Shown: piece after piece, positions 50,886 to 61,089 of the stretch
Layout: every line of letters begins with the position of its first letter
Numbering within the stretch: the first letter of the stretch is position 1
Source: Prorocentrum cordatum
Taxonomy: Eukaryota > Sar > Dinophyceae > Prorocentrales > Prorocentraceae
NCBI GenBank assembly: GCA_963575745.1
Contig: CAUYUJ010009791.1
Location: 127,001 to 191,000, forward strand
Reading direction: 5' to 3'
DNA: 64,000 bases
Notes under the pieces: generated by a model
The model's database searches: none
Told to the model about the DNA's origin: nothing
Seen by the model: only the letters and a program-made list of their open reading frames with translations
Position numbers and translations under genes: made by a program

Positions 50886-51022
50886 TTGTTTTTGTTTGTT
50901 TGTTTGTTTATTTGTTTGTGTGTATATTTGTTTGTGGGATGTGTGTATATTTGTTGGTGTGTTGTGTATAGTGGTTTGTGTGTATATTCGTTTGTGTGTA
51001 GATTTGTCTGTGTGTGCCCGTG
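50886..51022. repeat. TTTG / TGTGTATATTTG repeat
   Basis: GTTTGTTTGTTTG then repeats of GTGTGTATATTTGTTTGTG, apparently an expansion of the tail of the adjoining family F element. Confidence 0.85.
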
Positions 51023-51112
51023 GCTCGTGAGGAGTGCCCCTGGGCGCACTCCATCGAGGAGATGGAGAGCTCCCGCTCCCGGGCCAAGAAGAAGGCCTCG
51101 CCGGCGCGGGAC

Positions 51113-51408
51113 GCGATGGGCGTGTCTACCACCACCACCACAGTTTGGAGGGGGTGGGGTCCTCCTAACCCTCCTCCTCGTCCTCCTCCTCCTCGCCCTC
51201 CTCCTCCTTCCCCCCTCCAACTCCTCCTCCTCGCCTCCTTCCCCCCTCCAACTCCAACTCCTTCCCCCCTCCAACTCCTCCTCCTCCTCCTCGCCCTCCT
51301 CCTCCTTCCCCCCTCCTTCCTCCTCCTCCTCGCCCTCCTCCTCCTCCTCCTCGCCCTCCTCCTCCTTCCCCCCCTCCAGCTCATGGTGGTGGTGGTGGAA
51401 GACAGCCT
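51113..51408. mobile_element. Family A element with CTC array
   Basis: GATGGGCGTGTCTACCACCA left, CTCATGGTGGTGGTGGTGGA right; about 200 bases of CTCC/CTCG array inside, with CCCCCCTCCAACTCCTCC periodic units that repeat the element's own arm-proximal sequence. Confidence 0.85.
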
Positions 51409-51759
51409 CCTCAGGACGACTCCGCATCCTGGCCGTCAGAGTCCTCGTCGTCGCCCGCCCCCCCGCTCTGGGAGGCGGTCCCGCGGGGAGCAGTCGGCGG
51501 CGCGCGGGAGGGGGGGGGGAATCGGGGGCGGCAAAGAGGGGGGTGATGTGGAACGTATCAACGGCTGTCTAGGCCTCGGGGGGTACAGGCACATGGCACA
51601 CCCCGTTCCTCAGTTTTGTTAACTTTCTCATGGTGTGAGTGTCCAGCTGGTGGGGCTGGGATGTTGTATAATACTTCGCAGTGGCTGCAAGTGAGGAATA
51701 AAACGCCTCTCAAATGCAACCGTTCTTTTTACCGCCAGTGCTTGAGGAAGCAAAAAAAC

Positions 51760-51942
51760 AGGGGGGTGATGACTCTAGGGGGGGGGGATCACGGCGGAGG
51801 CCATGATATTTCCCCAGAGTTCATGGCGCCTCTTCTTATGTCATCACGTCCCTGGCCCCCCCGCCGGGCCGCGCACGTGCCGCTGGTCATGATTTGCACC
51901 CTCCTCTCTTGGACACCCCCCTCTTGGCCGCTCCCGAGTGAA
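51760..51942. mobile_element. Family K element
   Basis: AGGGGGGTGATGACTCTAGG, GAGTTCATGGCGCC, GGGCCGCGCACGTGCCGCTG, CATGATTTGCACC and CCCCTCTTGGCCGCTCCCGA. A solo GGCGGCAAAGAGGGGGGTGA end also occurs at 51527-51546. Confidence 0.75.
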
Positions 51943-51944
51943 GC

Positions 51945-52120
51945 GAGAGGAGGAGCGGGCCTTCTCGGAGGCTAGGAAGTCGCCTCGGCCTTCTGAGGAG
52001 TTTTTTGTTCTGAGCCTGCCCCGAAGACGCCGGGCACTTGTCAGGAGTCGCGAGGGCTTCTGAGAAGTGCCGCCGCCTTCCGAGGAGGCCTTCTCCTTCT
52101 CGCTGCCCCCCTTCGCTCGC
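51945..52120. repeat. Family L CTTCTGAGAAGT repeat
   Basis: GGCCTTCTCGGAGGCTAGGA, GGCCTTCTGAGGAG, GGGCTTCTGAGAAGTGCCGC and GGCCTTCTCCTTCTCGCTGC. Confidence 0.7.
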
Positions 52121-52159
52121 CGCCGAAGAAAAGCAGATCGACACCGATGCCCTTCACTC

Positions 52160-52270
52160 GTTTTTGGGCGTCCTGGGCCTCCTGGGGGGCCTTCGCCGCC
52201 ACGGCTGGATTCCTACCGGAATCCCGACCAGATCACGGCTCGACTTGAACGGTGTTTCCACGATTGCGTG
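52160..52270. mobile_element. Family R copy
   Basis: GGGCCTCCTGGGGGGCCTTC, GGCTGGATTCCTACCGGAATC and CCGACCAGATCACGGCTCG. Confidence 0.55.
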
Positions 52271-52695
52271 GACCGTGTTCGTTTTGGTATGTGTGTTCTG
52301 CACCAGAGGCGGCACGAATACGAAACGAGGGACAACGAAAACAGCGCGACATTGGCAAACACCGTTTCGGCCGAGCTCTGGGCCAGATCGTTCCCCCTGG
52401 AGGAGGTCTGGGGAGTGGCGGCAACGGTAAAAGTATCATTTCCCAGGTCCAGGCTGCGACGGCCGCACAGAAACATTGCAGGCCACCTCAGACCTCAACG
52501 GCGCCAGCGCTCGCGGCCACCCACGTGATGGACGGCGGCGTGGACATGATTGCGGGGAGCACCAGACGAGGCGACCCGCGGCTGCTCAACCTGTCGCCAG
52601 AGCCGGTGCTCACCCCAGAGCGGGGCATGTATTATCGCAAACGCGTTTTGCGAGGCACCACTGCCCCCAACCTTTATGGAAACGCCTGTGTGTCC
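52271..52695. other. Unassigned stretch
   Basis: Several overlapping 110-170 residue frames on the plus strand but no recognisable domain. Confidence 0.4.
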
Positions 52696-52699
52696 AACG

Positions 52700-53110
52700 C
52701 GCTGGGGCGCGTGATGGCCCTTCGGAGCAGCTTTTGGACTGTCGTAGGGCTCTTTCCGAGCCTATGAGTGCTTTCTGCGGGGCCTCCTGGTATCGTCCTC
52801 GGCGATCTTGAAGTCTGTGTGGCCGATCTGGGCCGCTCTTCGGCCGACTGGCAGCTGGTGGTCTCTCTGGGCCGTCTTGGGGCGGTCTTGCGGCCTTTGC
52901 AGGCTTCCTCGGAGATCTCTCGGACCGACAGGAGCGAAAGTCCTTCAACCACTCGAGGAAAGGCAACGATTTTGGGGGTCCTCTGGGAGCCCTGCCTCCT
53001 GGGACATGTTCGAGCCCTCTTGGGCCGTCTTGGAGCCCTCCTGGAGCGTCTTGCGGCTCTCTTGGCGCTTTCCTGGGCCGTCTGGAAGGCAATCTTGGCG
53101 CTCTTGGTAG
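52700..53110. repeat. Type S minisatellite
   Basis: GGCCGTCTTGGGGCGGTCTT, CTCTTGGGCCGTCTTGGAGC and related words at 9-15 base spacing, strongly decayed. Confidence 0.7.
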
Positions 53111-53830
53111 GGTACTGCCACGTGTGAGTTCTCAGGACTCGATGCGGGGGCGGCCAAAACGTGTTTAAAATATTTGGCGCGCCAACCAGTCCTGCGGCAA
53201 GCACAGAAGCCGGCGGACCTGGTGGCCTCCGCCATCTCCCGTCATTGTGCCTCGGGGCACACCGTGAAATGCCTGAGCGGGGCCAGGAGTTCCGGCAAAT
53301 CCTTGACCCGGGCCCTCCAAACGTGCAGCCCTGCCACGCCTTGCATCGCCACGAGCCTGCCCCCACGCTTGGCCGCCCGGGGGGGGAAGGGCGCGAAGCA
53401 GAAACCCTTTGGCCCTCGGACGCTGGACTTTTTTAGTCAGTGCTCGGCCCAAACGGTGTCCGGGCGATCTCGTGGACCGTTCTGGCCTTGACGCTCTCTT
53501 GCAGCAGAGGCGGACTGAGGGCGGAAGGAGAGGGAGCGAGAGAACACGGAACAAAAACGAAAAAACGGAAAACGCTGTCTAGGTCGAGCCCTGACTTTAC
53601 GCATGCCCCCGGTCCGCCCCCCCGTGGAGTTTTCGCGCGAGCAGGTGCATCGACAAGACGTCGATCGCACACCCGGGCGCGAAGACTATCGCGCCCGGCG
53701 GCGGGGGCCTCAACGGAACGGCGCCCTCCCCCAGAGCGACCGTTGCGCCATCTCTTCTCACACCGGCCGTTTTCGCCGGGCCTCGGGCCCCAGGAACATG
53801 TCGATCCACCTCGACAAACGACTTGGGAAG
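53111..53830. other. Unassigned stretch
   Basis: No gene or family copy recognised. Confidence 0.45.
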
Positions 53831-53838
53831 ATGAGGTT

Positions 53839-53990
53839 CAGGAGAGGAAGAAACACACAGACACAAGTAATCCTCGATTCCCCAGAAAATATGGGAAGTA
53901 GGGGGGAAGACACAAACCCAGAAAATATAGTAAAATATGGGGATTTGTTTTATTTGTGTGTATTTATTTGTGTGTCCCAGGGCCCCTTCA
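53839..53990. mobile_element. Family F element
   Basis: CAGGAGAGGAAGAAACACAC start, CCCAGGGCCCCTTCA end. GAGGT flanks it at 53833-53837 and 53991-53995. Confidence 0.8.
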
Positions 53991-54209
53991 GAGGTGCCCA
54001 TGGCCGTGTGCTGCGCCATTTCCCGGGCCCCCATCCTCCTGCACCCTCGTCGCGAGCCAGGCCGATCTGTGATGGCCCCGTGGCCCGAGGACTTCGGCGG
54101 AAGCGCCGCAGTGGAGACACTGCTCCGCCAGTGGGGACGACCGTTGTTCCTTCACTGTCTTGCCGATCGGTGCGAGCCCCAGCCCGCCCGCCCCCCCCCT
54201 GTGAAATTT

Positions 54210-54412
54210 CGGGGAAACGTAAGACTCGAGTAAGCCAGAGCTCGGGTTTGCTGACTTTTTTTGTCGAGCGCGTCCTGGATTTTGACGGTCTGGTTTTCGT
54301 GGGATGTCTGCAGCGGGAGTTCGCGTCACATTTCAGATGGGGTCTCGTCATTTTCATGATGGCCCCGTCGGGCCAACCCGAGTCCCCCGCACCCGAGTCC
54401 TACGTCTCCCCG
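54210..54412. mobile_element. Palindromic element with CGTAAGACTCGAG ends
   Basis: GGGGAAACGTAAGACTCGAG at the left and CGAGTCCTACGTCTCCCCGAG at the right form inverted ends of about 20 bases. It lies inside family P. Single copy in the window. Confidence 0.65.
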
Positions 54413-54504
54413 AGAGTAGATCTTGGCTGTTTTTTGGTGCCTGTTTCGAGTAGGTTGATTCCCTCCCCCACGGGACGCACGGTTGCAAACAGTCGCACTG
54501 AGCT

Positions 54505-54667
54505 CAGGAGGGGAAACAACACACAGACACAATTAATCGTCGACTCCCCAGAAAATCTGGGAAAATATGGGCAGTGGAGGGGAAGACAAAAACCCAGAAA
54601 CTATTTGAAAATATTGGGAATCTTTTCATTTGTGTATTTATTTGTGTGTCCCAGGGCCCCTTCAAAG
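54505..54667. mobile_element. Family F element inserted in family P
   Basis: CAGTCGCACTGAGC at 54490-54503 and CAGTCGCACTAAGC at 54668-54681 flank it: a 14-base target duplication with one mismatch. The same word is single-copy in family P at 44.70 kb. Confidence 0.85.
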
Positions 54668-54947
54668 CAGTCGCACTAAGCAGAGGTCCAGAACCAGACC
54701 CCCCCCCCTCCCCTTCCGCCCAATGTCGAAACGCCGAATCAGAAAACGCTCACCAGCTGGGATGGGGATATCCTGTGAGGTACGGGGGCGATCTCTGCCT
54801 CTGCATGGGGGTTCTCCTCTGCCGCCTTCGGCCTCTCCCGGGCCCTCCCGTGGGCCCCAGGGCCCTCCGGAGAGCGACGCGGGATGAGCTCCCTGGCTTC
54901 CTGGCCGATCCAACGACGTGGTGAATACATCGAGCCCCCCCGCTCAG

Positions 54948-55138
54948 ATCTCAGTGGATGCCAATGCCAGGAAACACCCTGCTTGCCTCCAGGGGGTCCT
55001 GGATTTCTTGGGTTTCGATTGTTTAGGATGGAAAACGTGGCGTCCCACACCAAAAAACGATGGACGTCCCTGGGTCTCAGGATTGGGTTTCTTGTGGAAG
55101 GTTTCTTGTGGACTGGCCTCCACTGTACATCGACCCCA
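54948..55138. mobile_element. Family G element
   Basis: CTCAGTGGATGCCAATGCCA, GGAAACACCCTGCTTGCCTC, GATGGACGTCCCTGGGTCTC and TGGACTGGCCTCCACTGTAC. Confidence 0.75.
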
Positions 55139-55384
55139 ACCCCAGATCTGACGTTGCAACATATATCCAACACCGCCACAAATCACGACAGAGCCTGAGG
55201 CCCCATCTTCCCTCTCCATTTTTCGAGCCCGATCGATCTGTGAGGGTCCCAGTGCCCGAAACGATGTAAAATCCCACGCTGTGAATAACCATTCCGACGG
55301 AAGGAATCCGCATGAGAATTGGTTTGATGTTCATGCGAGTCGTCATCATCGACGACTGACGATGGTGATGATTCCAGGATGCCA

Positions 55385-55740
55385 GGATACCAGCATGCGA
55401 CTTTGAGGCCGTTGGGACCTGTGGGCCCATTGGGCTTTTCAGACTTGCAGGGCTTGTGGGACTCTGTGACCTCTGGGATCTGTGCGACCTGCGGGGCCTG
55501 TGCTAACAACCGTTGGGCATGTGGCACCTGTGAGACATGTGGGGCCTGGGGCACCTGTGGGCCCCGCGGAACCCGCGGGACCGGTGGGGCCCCCGGTTTT
55601 CGTGGGACCTATGGGGCCTGGGAAACCTGTGAGACGTGTGAGGTCCGTGATTGTTGGACCTGTGGGACTTATGGGGCTTGTGCGACCTGTGGGACCATGG
55701 GCACCGTGAGTCTTCTTCGACCTGTGGGACCTGTGTAGCC
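55385..55740. repeat. TGTGGGACC-type minisatellite (nine-base periodicity)
   Basis: Words such as GGGACCTGTGGGGCCTG recur with nine-base periodicity. The minus-strand frame reads as G-x-P/T triplets (GPTGPAGSAGPTGAPGPT), collagen-like by repeat chance. There is no signal peptide or non-repeat domain, so no gene is called. Confidence 0.75.
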
Positions 55741-55741
55741 T

Positions 55742-55812
55742 GTGCGCCCCCAGCTCCCGCTCGAGACTTCCTCGCGATTGACTTGCAGACGAGGCTCCCG
55801 CTCGCGGCCTCC
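55742..55812. repeat. CCCGCTCGAGACTTCCTCGCG repeat, left of LINE-B
   Basis: CTCCCGCTCGAGACTTCCTC, GCGATTGACTTGCAGACGAG and GCTCCCGCTCGCGGCC match words of the tandem array at 58.88-59.24 kb on the other side of LINE-B. Confidence 0.65.
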
Positions 55813-55967
55813 TCACGATTTGCTATTTAGGGTGCTCAATGATCATGCCTGCTACTTTAGCTCAAGTTTTGGCACACTTCAAGACCACGCACTACAAGGT
55901 CCTATGACGCATAACTCTCTCGGGGTGGCCGGCTCGCCGTCGCTGGCCAGGACTTCAAAGTTAGAGT

Positions 55968-56750
55968 TTGGAGTGCGGAATGGCTTACAGCAGAGAGAAG
56001 GTTGCAGAGCTCTTGCGGCACACGCAGCAGGAAAACATCAGCATCCTCTGCATTCAGGAAACGCACAAGGGTAAATCCGAGTATGAGATCACAGTCGGGG
56101 GTTTCCTGCTTATGCTGTCTGGTTCGGCAGAAGACGGACCGGAAGCAACGCCAGGAGTTGGATTCCTGATCCCTCCGCTGGCGCGTCGCAACATAATTGG
56201 TTTTAGACAGGCCTCTTCGAGAATGGCATCTCCCAAGATGCGGGTCCGTAAAGGCGGAATCGTCATCTGCAGCGCCTGCGCCCCGCACAGCAGGAAACCA
56301 TTCGTCGCCCAGCGGACTTTCTTCGTCAAGTTGACGGGCTTCCTCGGCAGCCAGTCCGCCTACGGACCGGTGGTCTTATTTGGTGTTTTCAATGCCAGAA
56401 TACACAGGCGCGTCCTCGGAGAAGAAGACGTGCTGGGCCCGCTCATATCGGGGACCAGCACGGGCAGCGCAACCCAGAATCAAACATAACATTCCTGCAC
56501 GAGCTTTGCAACTGTCGTAAGCTAGCTGTCGGTAATACATATGTTCGACGAGCCCCCGGAGCGCCATATTACGTATTATGATATCGGACGCTCGCCAGCG
56601 GACCCTCCAATGCACCAGAACTGCGGGCAGCTGGACTTGGCGATCGTATCCATGGAATGGCTCCGGTGCGTGAAGAGCGCACCCGATATCAAAGACAGGG
56701 CGATCGCGTCGCATCGTGTTCTCGTGAGTGCATCCCTGGACGTGGACGTC
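55968..56750 (+). pseudogene. LINE-B APE endonuclease
   Basis: SILCIQETHKG (about 56040-56070) holds the QET catalytic Glu. GVGFLIPP and GIVICSACAPHS follow. LFGVFNARIH (about 56376-56402) stands where GDFNAR is expected, so the catalytic Asp is replaced by Val. The frame shifts near 56485. In the second frame GQLDLAIVSMEW and IASHRVLVSASLDV correspond to the LDY and SDH regions, the latter altered. Confidence 0.8.
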
Positions 56751-57379
56751 CATCGCGAGAACAGCGGCCCCAATGAGCCTCGACGACAGCTTGGTGCGCT
56801 TCGGGGCGACATAGTGGCCGGCGCCTGCCTTCTCCGATCCCACATGAGTTCCAGCGGGTGCGAGCACGGGGACGCAAGCGTCCAGCAACTCGCGTCGAGT
56901 ATGACAGATGCTTTGAGTTGTGCTGCCCGAGAGGCTTTCCCGACTGTCGCGAGGAGACCTGCGGCGATCGTGGATATCGAACAGGACACACCAGTTGATA
57001 GACGACAGAGATTCAGCTAGGGCGCACGGGACGACGCAGGAAAAATTGCACTTGCACCGAGCTGTGAGAGACTCTTGTTGACCCCGACCAGCACGCTGAC
57101 ACAATGGCAGAGTACGTTTGCAGAGTCCGATGAGCAGCGCGGCCGACAAGCGCGGCGCCAAAAGGGGACCCCCTTGGCGATGAGCTGGCTGCGCCATGTG
57201 GGCCTATCACCGAAGGCGAAGTTGTAAGTGCGGCTGGTCGGATGAGGCGGGGCAAAGCTTCCCGTAAAGTTGGCACGCCTGAGGTTTGGAAGACAATCTG
57301 CCGAGCTGGGGTGCCTACCTGCAAGCGGGCTGTCGAGCTGTGCAGCAAATGTTGGACTGACGCAGCAGTTCCGTTTCCA

Positions 57380-58085
57380 GCGGAGAGGCACGATGGGGGT
57401 CGCGGCAATGATCTTCGAAAAAGGAGACGTGACCCAGTTCGACAACTACCGGCCCATCTCCTTGACGGCTGCTGGCTACAGCGTTTTCGCTGGAGTTTGA
57501 CTTAGCCAGCTGAATGCGGGCGGGGCCAAGGGCCGAATTTGGTGCATTCACTTCGGCTCCAAGTCCAAGCACGGAGCTGCGGGCGTTATTTTTCTGGTCC
57601 GGCGAATACATGTGCGAATGCGGGCCGAGAAGAGCCGGCAGGTCGTCCTGCAGGCCCTCGATTGGGCGAGCGCATTCGACAGCGTCTGCCCGGGGTTTCT
57701 TGCGCTAGCTCTCAGGTTTGGCGTGCCGAAGGTGGTGCTGGCGATCTACGGGGTGCGAAGCTTCTACGTCGGGACGCCCGCTCGACCTCGGCGCCGAGGG
57801 CGCAGGAATCTGGCATCAGTCAGGGGTGCCCGCTGTCGCCTTTCCTCTTCGCGATCGCGATGACCGCGTTGCTGCGAGACGCGAAGGAGGAGGCTGGACC
57901 ACTGCTGGACCTCTCCCAGGCGGTACATGAGTTGGTCAACGCCGACGACGCAGTGCTCACTTACGAGTCCGATACAGCGACGGCACACATGCGCAGCATC
58001 GATAAGCAGCTTGATCACAGTACGGGCTGCAGCTCAATCGGCGCAAGGTGGGAGTTCGAGCCGGTGGATGCGATGCGCACATTCT
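57380..58085 (+). pseudogene. LINE-B reverse transcriptase, frameshifted
   Basis: FEKGDVTQFDNYRPISLTAA (57410-57470) is the NYRPISL motif. QALDWASAFDSV (57647-57685) is motif A. SGISQGCPLSPFLFAIAM (57805-57860) is motif B. VNADDAVL (57933-57957) is motif C with YADD changed to NADD. The three blocks lie in different frames. Confidence 0.85.
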
Positions 58086-58739
58086 GAGGCCAGTATGTTC
58101 CCAGGTGCCGCAGAAAGAGAGCATCCAACATCGAGGCAGCCTGATTCCGAACGACGGGAAGATTGGCCCAGAGCCCGGCGCCGCGCTGGCAGAATTCGAC
58201 AAGTTGAAGCGAGTGTGGTGCAAGTTCAAGTTGACGCAGCCCAGGAATGTTTAGGTTCTCGACGCTTGCATGCTGCTGTACTGTCTACACACGGCCTTTC
58301 GGGGCCCGTCGGAGACGGAGGCAGGTGCTCCGCACACTTCGTTTACGCATTAGCTGCGCCACGAGGTGTAGTGCTTTGAAGCAAGCGGACGCCGCCCCAC
58401 TGAACAATGCCCTGCTGAATCGTCAGTTGCTACTCCGAGGACATATCGCTCTGGAGCAAGCTGATGTTCCGATCCGATGCGTTGTCCTACGCAATTTTGC
58501 TTGCAAGCTACCAGCACATACCTTCAAGCGAAAGCGAGGTCGCCCTCGAACATCTCGAACCAGTCTTTGCCCACGCTGTCCGGGCTGCGGTGGGCGAGGG
58601 GGCCATGCCGCAGCTCTGGCAAAACAGCGTAATTTCTGCTGCAGCCTGACGTTCAGCCGTGAAGCGATATTGCGACGCCCTGTGAGGTCACGGCATTTGT
58701 TCTCATGTGTTTTACTTTCGGCTTCGTCTCCTAGTAAGC

Positions 58740-59245
58740 CGGCGGCGGGGAACCCATATCGGGAGAGCTCCCGCTCCAGACGTGTCCTCCATATCCAGGC
58801 CCGAGGAGCCCAAACCTGACACCAGCTACACTGCTTGAGTGACCTCGCTCGGATTCGACAATAGAGGTGGAGACCCCAGGCGGGGGGGGTCCCGCTAGAG
58901 ACTTCCTCGCGATTCACTCACAAACCAGGCGCCCGCTCTAGACACTTTCACCAGATCCTGGCCTGGGAGGCCCGAAGCGGGCGACAGCTACAGGGTTTGG
59001 ATGACCCCGCTCGGATTCGATCGTGGAGGTGGAGGCCCCAGACGGAGGGGTTTCCGCTCGAGGCTTCTTCGCTTTCACCAGATGCTGGCCTGGGGGGCAC
59101 AAAGAGGACGACGGCTACTGGGTTTGGGTGACCCCGCTCGGATTCGATCGTGGAGGTGCAGACCCCAGACGGAGGGGTTGGGAATTTCGCGCGATCCACT
59201 CACGAACGAGGCTGCCGCTCGAGACTTTCTCAACATAAGCGTGCA
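58740..59245. repeat. Three-unit tandem repeat (122-162 base spacing)
   Basis: CGCTCGGATTCGACAATAGA (58849), CGCTCGGATTCGATCGTGGA (59011 and 59133) begin homologous blocks that continue GGTGGAGRCCCCAGRCGG. Between them are TTCACCAGATCCTGGCCTGG and CCGCTCGAGRCTTCYTCGC words. Confidence 0.85.
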
Positions 59246-60030
59246 GTGTGCGAATGTCTGCGTGTGCTTGTGTTTGTGTTTGTGTGTGCGTGTTGAGTGC
59301 AAGTGGTGGAGACGAGGAGAGGGGTGATGGTTCCACCGCGAGAATGTACAGATAATTCAAGACCCCGCTCAGGACGTGGGGAGTGAGAACGCCAGGATGT
59401 CAGTGGCCGCCCTCGCTTTGCAGATGCAAGAAGATTGCACGGCGTCCAGAATCACGACCTGGGTCCCAGATTGGATCCGGTTTCCAGGGCCGTGTTTTGA
59501 GCGAGATCGATGTGTGAGGGCCCGGGTGCCCGAAGCAAGGCGGACTTTTCCTGATGAGCCGGCGCAGGCCGGTTTTCAATTTAAGTAGCTCCAGTCATTG
59601 AGCAACCTAATTTATCCACAGCCATTTGTCTGCTGCTCATCGGGCTTGTGATGGCATTCGCCCGGACGAAAAAAAAATGAAAACACATATAAAAAAAAAC
59701 ACGCGCCAGGATCTCGGGGGCCCTTCCCAGCGCCCAGGGCGTGGCCGCGGATCCTGCGCCTCTCTGGGCGCTGCCGCCCGGCTGGCCCGCCAGAGGTCGG
59801 CATCGCCCGACCGATCCCAGCGCCTCACAAGCCCTGCAAGGGGATCACCACCAAGGGGGCCGCCACGATCTCGAAAACACGACGCTTTCCTCGAGGAGGT
59901 GGCTCCCCCAGCACAAGCACGCCAGAGACTTCCAGAACGACGGCCCGAAACGTCCAGAGCTACCTCCTCGAGCTTCAATTCCTTGAGCTACCTCCTCCAG
60001 TCGAGTCGAATCGGAGGAATCGCAACATTT
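59246..60030. other. Unassigned stretch
   Basis: TGTGTTTGTGTTTGTGTGTG near 59262-59290 and an A-rich patch near 59680-59700 (AAAAAAAATG, AAAAAAAAAC). No gene. Confidence 0.45.
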
Positions 60031-60272
60031 TGCGGTCGTTTTCTTAGATGTCGGTTTGCCGATCGGCGCAGGCCCTCGTACCCCCTCTCCCCCCGACCAC
60101 CCCCATGGAGCAGATCTTGGCTGCTTTGGGCGCCTGTTTCGAGCAGGTGGGGCCTCCCCATGCGGACGCACAGTTCCAAACAGCCGCACTACGCAGAGGT
60201 CCGGAGCCAGACACCCCCTCTTTTCCCGCCTCTTCCGCCCAATGCCGAAACGCCGAATAAGAGAGCGACCAC
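60030..60272. mobile_element. Family P element
   Basis: GTTTGCCGATCGGCGCAGGC, GCAGATCTTGGCTGCTTTGG, CTGTTTCGAGCAGGTGGGGC, GCAGAGGTCCGGAGCCAGAC, CGAAACGCCGAATAAGAGAG. The outer GGTCGTTTTCTTA and TAAGAGAGCGACC form imperfect inverted ends. Confidence 0.75.
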
Positions 60273-60369
60273 CTTGGAGAGCCCCAGCGTTTCAAAGCCA
60301 GGGAAGCTGGGGCATCTGTGCACCGATTTCCCCCTGGCCAACCAAACTCGGCGGCGAGCGAGGGGGGGA

Positions 60370-60475
60370 TGTGAGAAGGAGATGCCTTCTCAGAAGGCGG
60401 CAGGATTTTTCAGGGCATCGCGCGCCTTCGGAGAAGTGTCCGAGGTCTTCGGGAGAGGGCATCCTGGGCTCCCAT
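60370..60475. repeat. Family L repeat (short)
   Basis: GAGATGCCTTCTCAGAAGGC, CGCCTTCGGAGAAGTG words. Confidence 0.6.
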
Positions 60476-60699
60476 CGTGGTGTACCGGTGTCGCGTTGCC
60501 CTTCACGCTTTCAGCGCCTGCAGCCCTAGCTTCGGTCCCTAGATGTGGCCGTGATGCCCACCCGACAGACGACCTGGTGTACGAGCCAAGCCGCGCCAAG
60601 CCCCGCTGCCCCAGGAGATTTGGCAATTTGGGCACTGGGCCCCTTAGAGACTTCGCAGGAGTGCGGATTGAGGCTCAGGACGCGCCCACTCCGTGCACA

Positions 60700-60872
60700 G
60701 CTGGGGAAACCAAAAAGCACCGATGCCGCTACCCCCTGGACCTCCCCCTCGGGTGCGTTCTGGCCAGGATTTCGAGGCGAATCCAGCGGTGAGGTCGACG
60801 AGGGCCTCCCAGGAGGCCCAAAAGGGGGAAGACGAGGCAAGGGCAGCAGCATGGGTGCCCCTTCCTCCTCCG
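60700..60872. mobile_element. Family R element, inverted orientation
   Basis: AAAAAGCACCGATGCCGCTA, CCTCGGGTGCGTTCTGGCC, GATTTCGAGGCGAATCCAGC, CGAGGGCCTCCCAGGAGGCC then AAAAGGGGGAAG. Confidence 0.65.
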
Positions 60873-61089
60873 ACCAGCGGCACGGTGGCGGACACGCACC
60901 GAGCCCCTCCCGGCGCCCAAGGCGCGGCTCCCGTGCCTCTCCCGGAGCTGCCGCTCGACTGGCCCGCTGGAGGCCTCTCGCCGCAGGGGCCGCCCGACGA
61001 GCCCACCGCCCCGAAGCACCCCAGCGAGCCGCCACCCTCTGCCCTGGGCGCCGGCCTCCTGCGGCGCCCGGGGGCAACGATAGCCACCA

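Larger units (their letters stand above)
54130..54752. mobile_element. Family P element interrupted by two other elements
   Basis: Starts with GTCTTGCCGATCGGTGCGAG, resumes with GTAGATCTTGGCTGTTTTTT at about 54417, and finishes with CAGAGGTCCAGAACCAGACC and CGAAACGCCGAATCAGAAAA. Compared with 44.55 kb, two extra segments are present (54210-54412 and 54505-54667). Confidence 0.8.
55950..58700 (+). mobile_element. LINE-B: decayed APE/RT non-LTR retrotransposon
   Basis: On the plus strand an APE endonuclease (55.97-56.75 kb), a poorly readable linker, a reverse transcriptase (57.4-58.08) and a C-terminal tail (58.24-58.68, with LLNRQLLLRGHIALEQADVP and KRKRGRPRTSR) occur in the usual LINE order. 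Each is in changing frames, with at least five frameshifts, so the element is dead. There is no RNase H or methyltransferase domain here, unlike LINE-A. A poly-A tail was not seen. Confidence 0.85.

Noticed and set aside
56376-57197. 273-residue minus-strand frame
   Set aside because: Opposite strand of LINE-B endonuclease DNA, whose plus strand shows conserved motifs.
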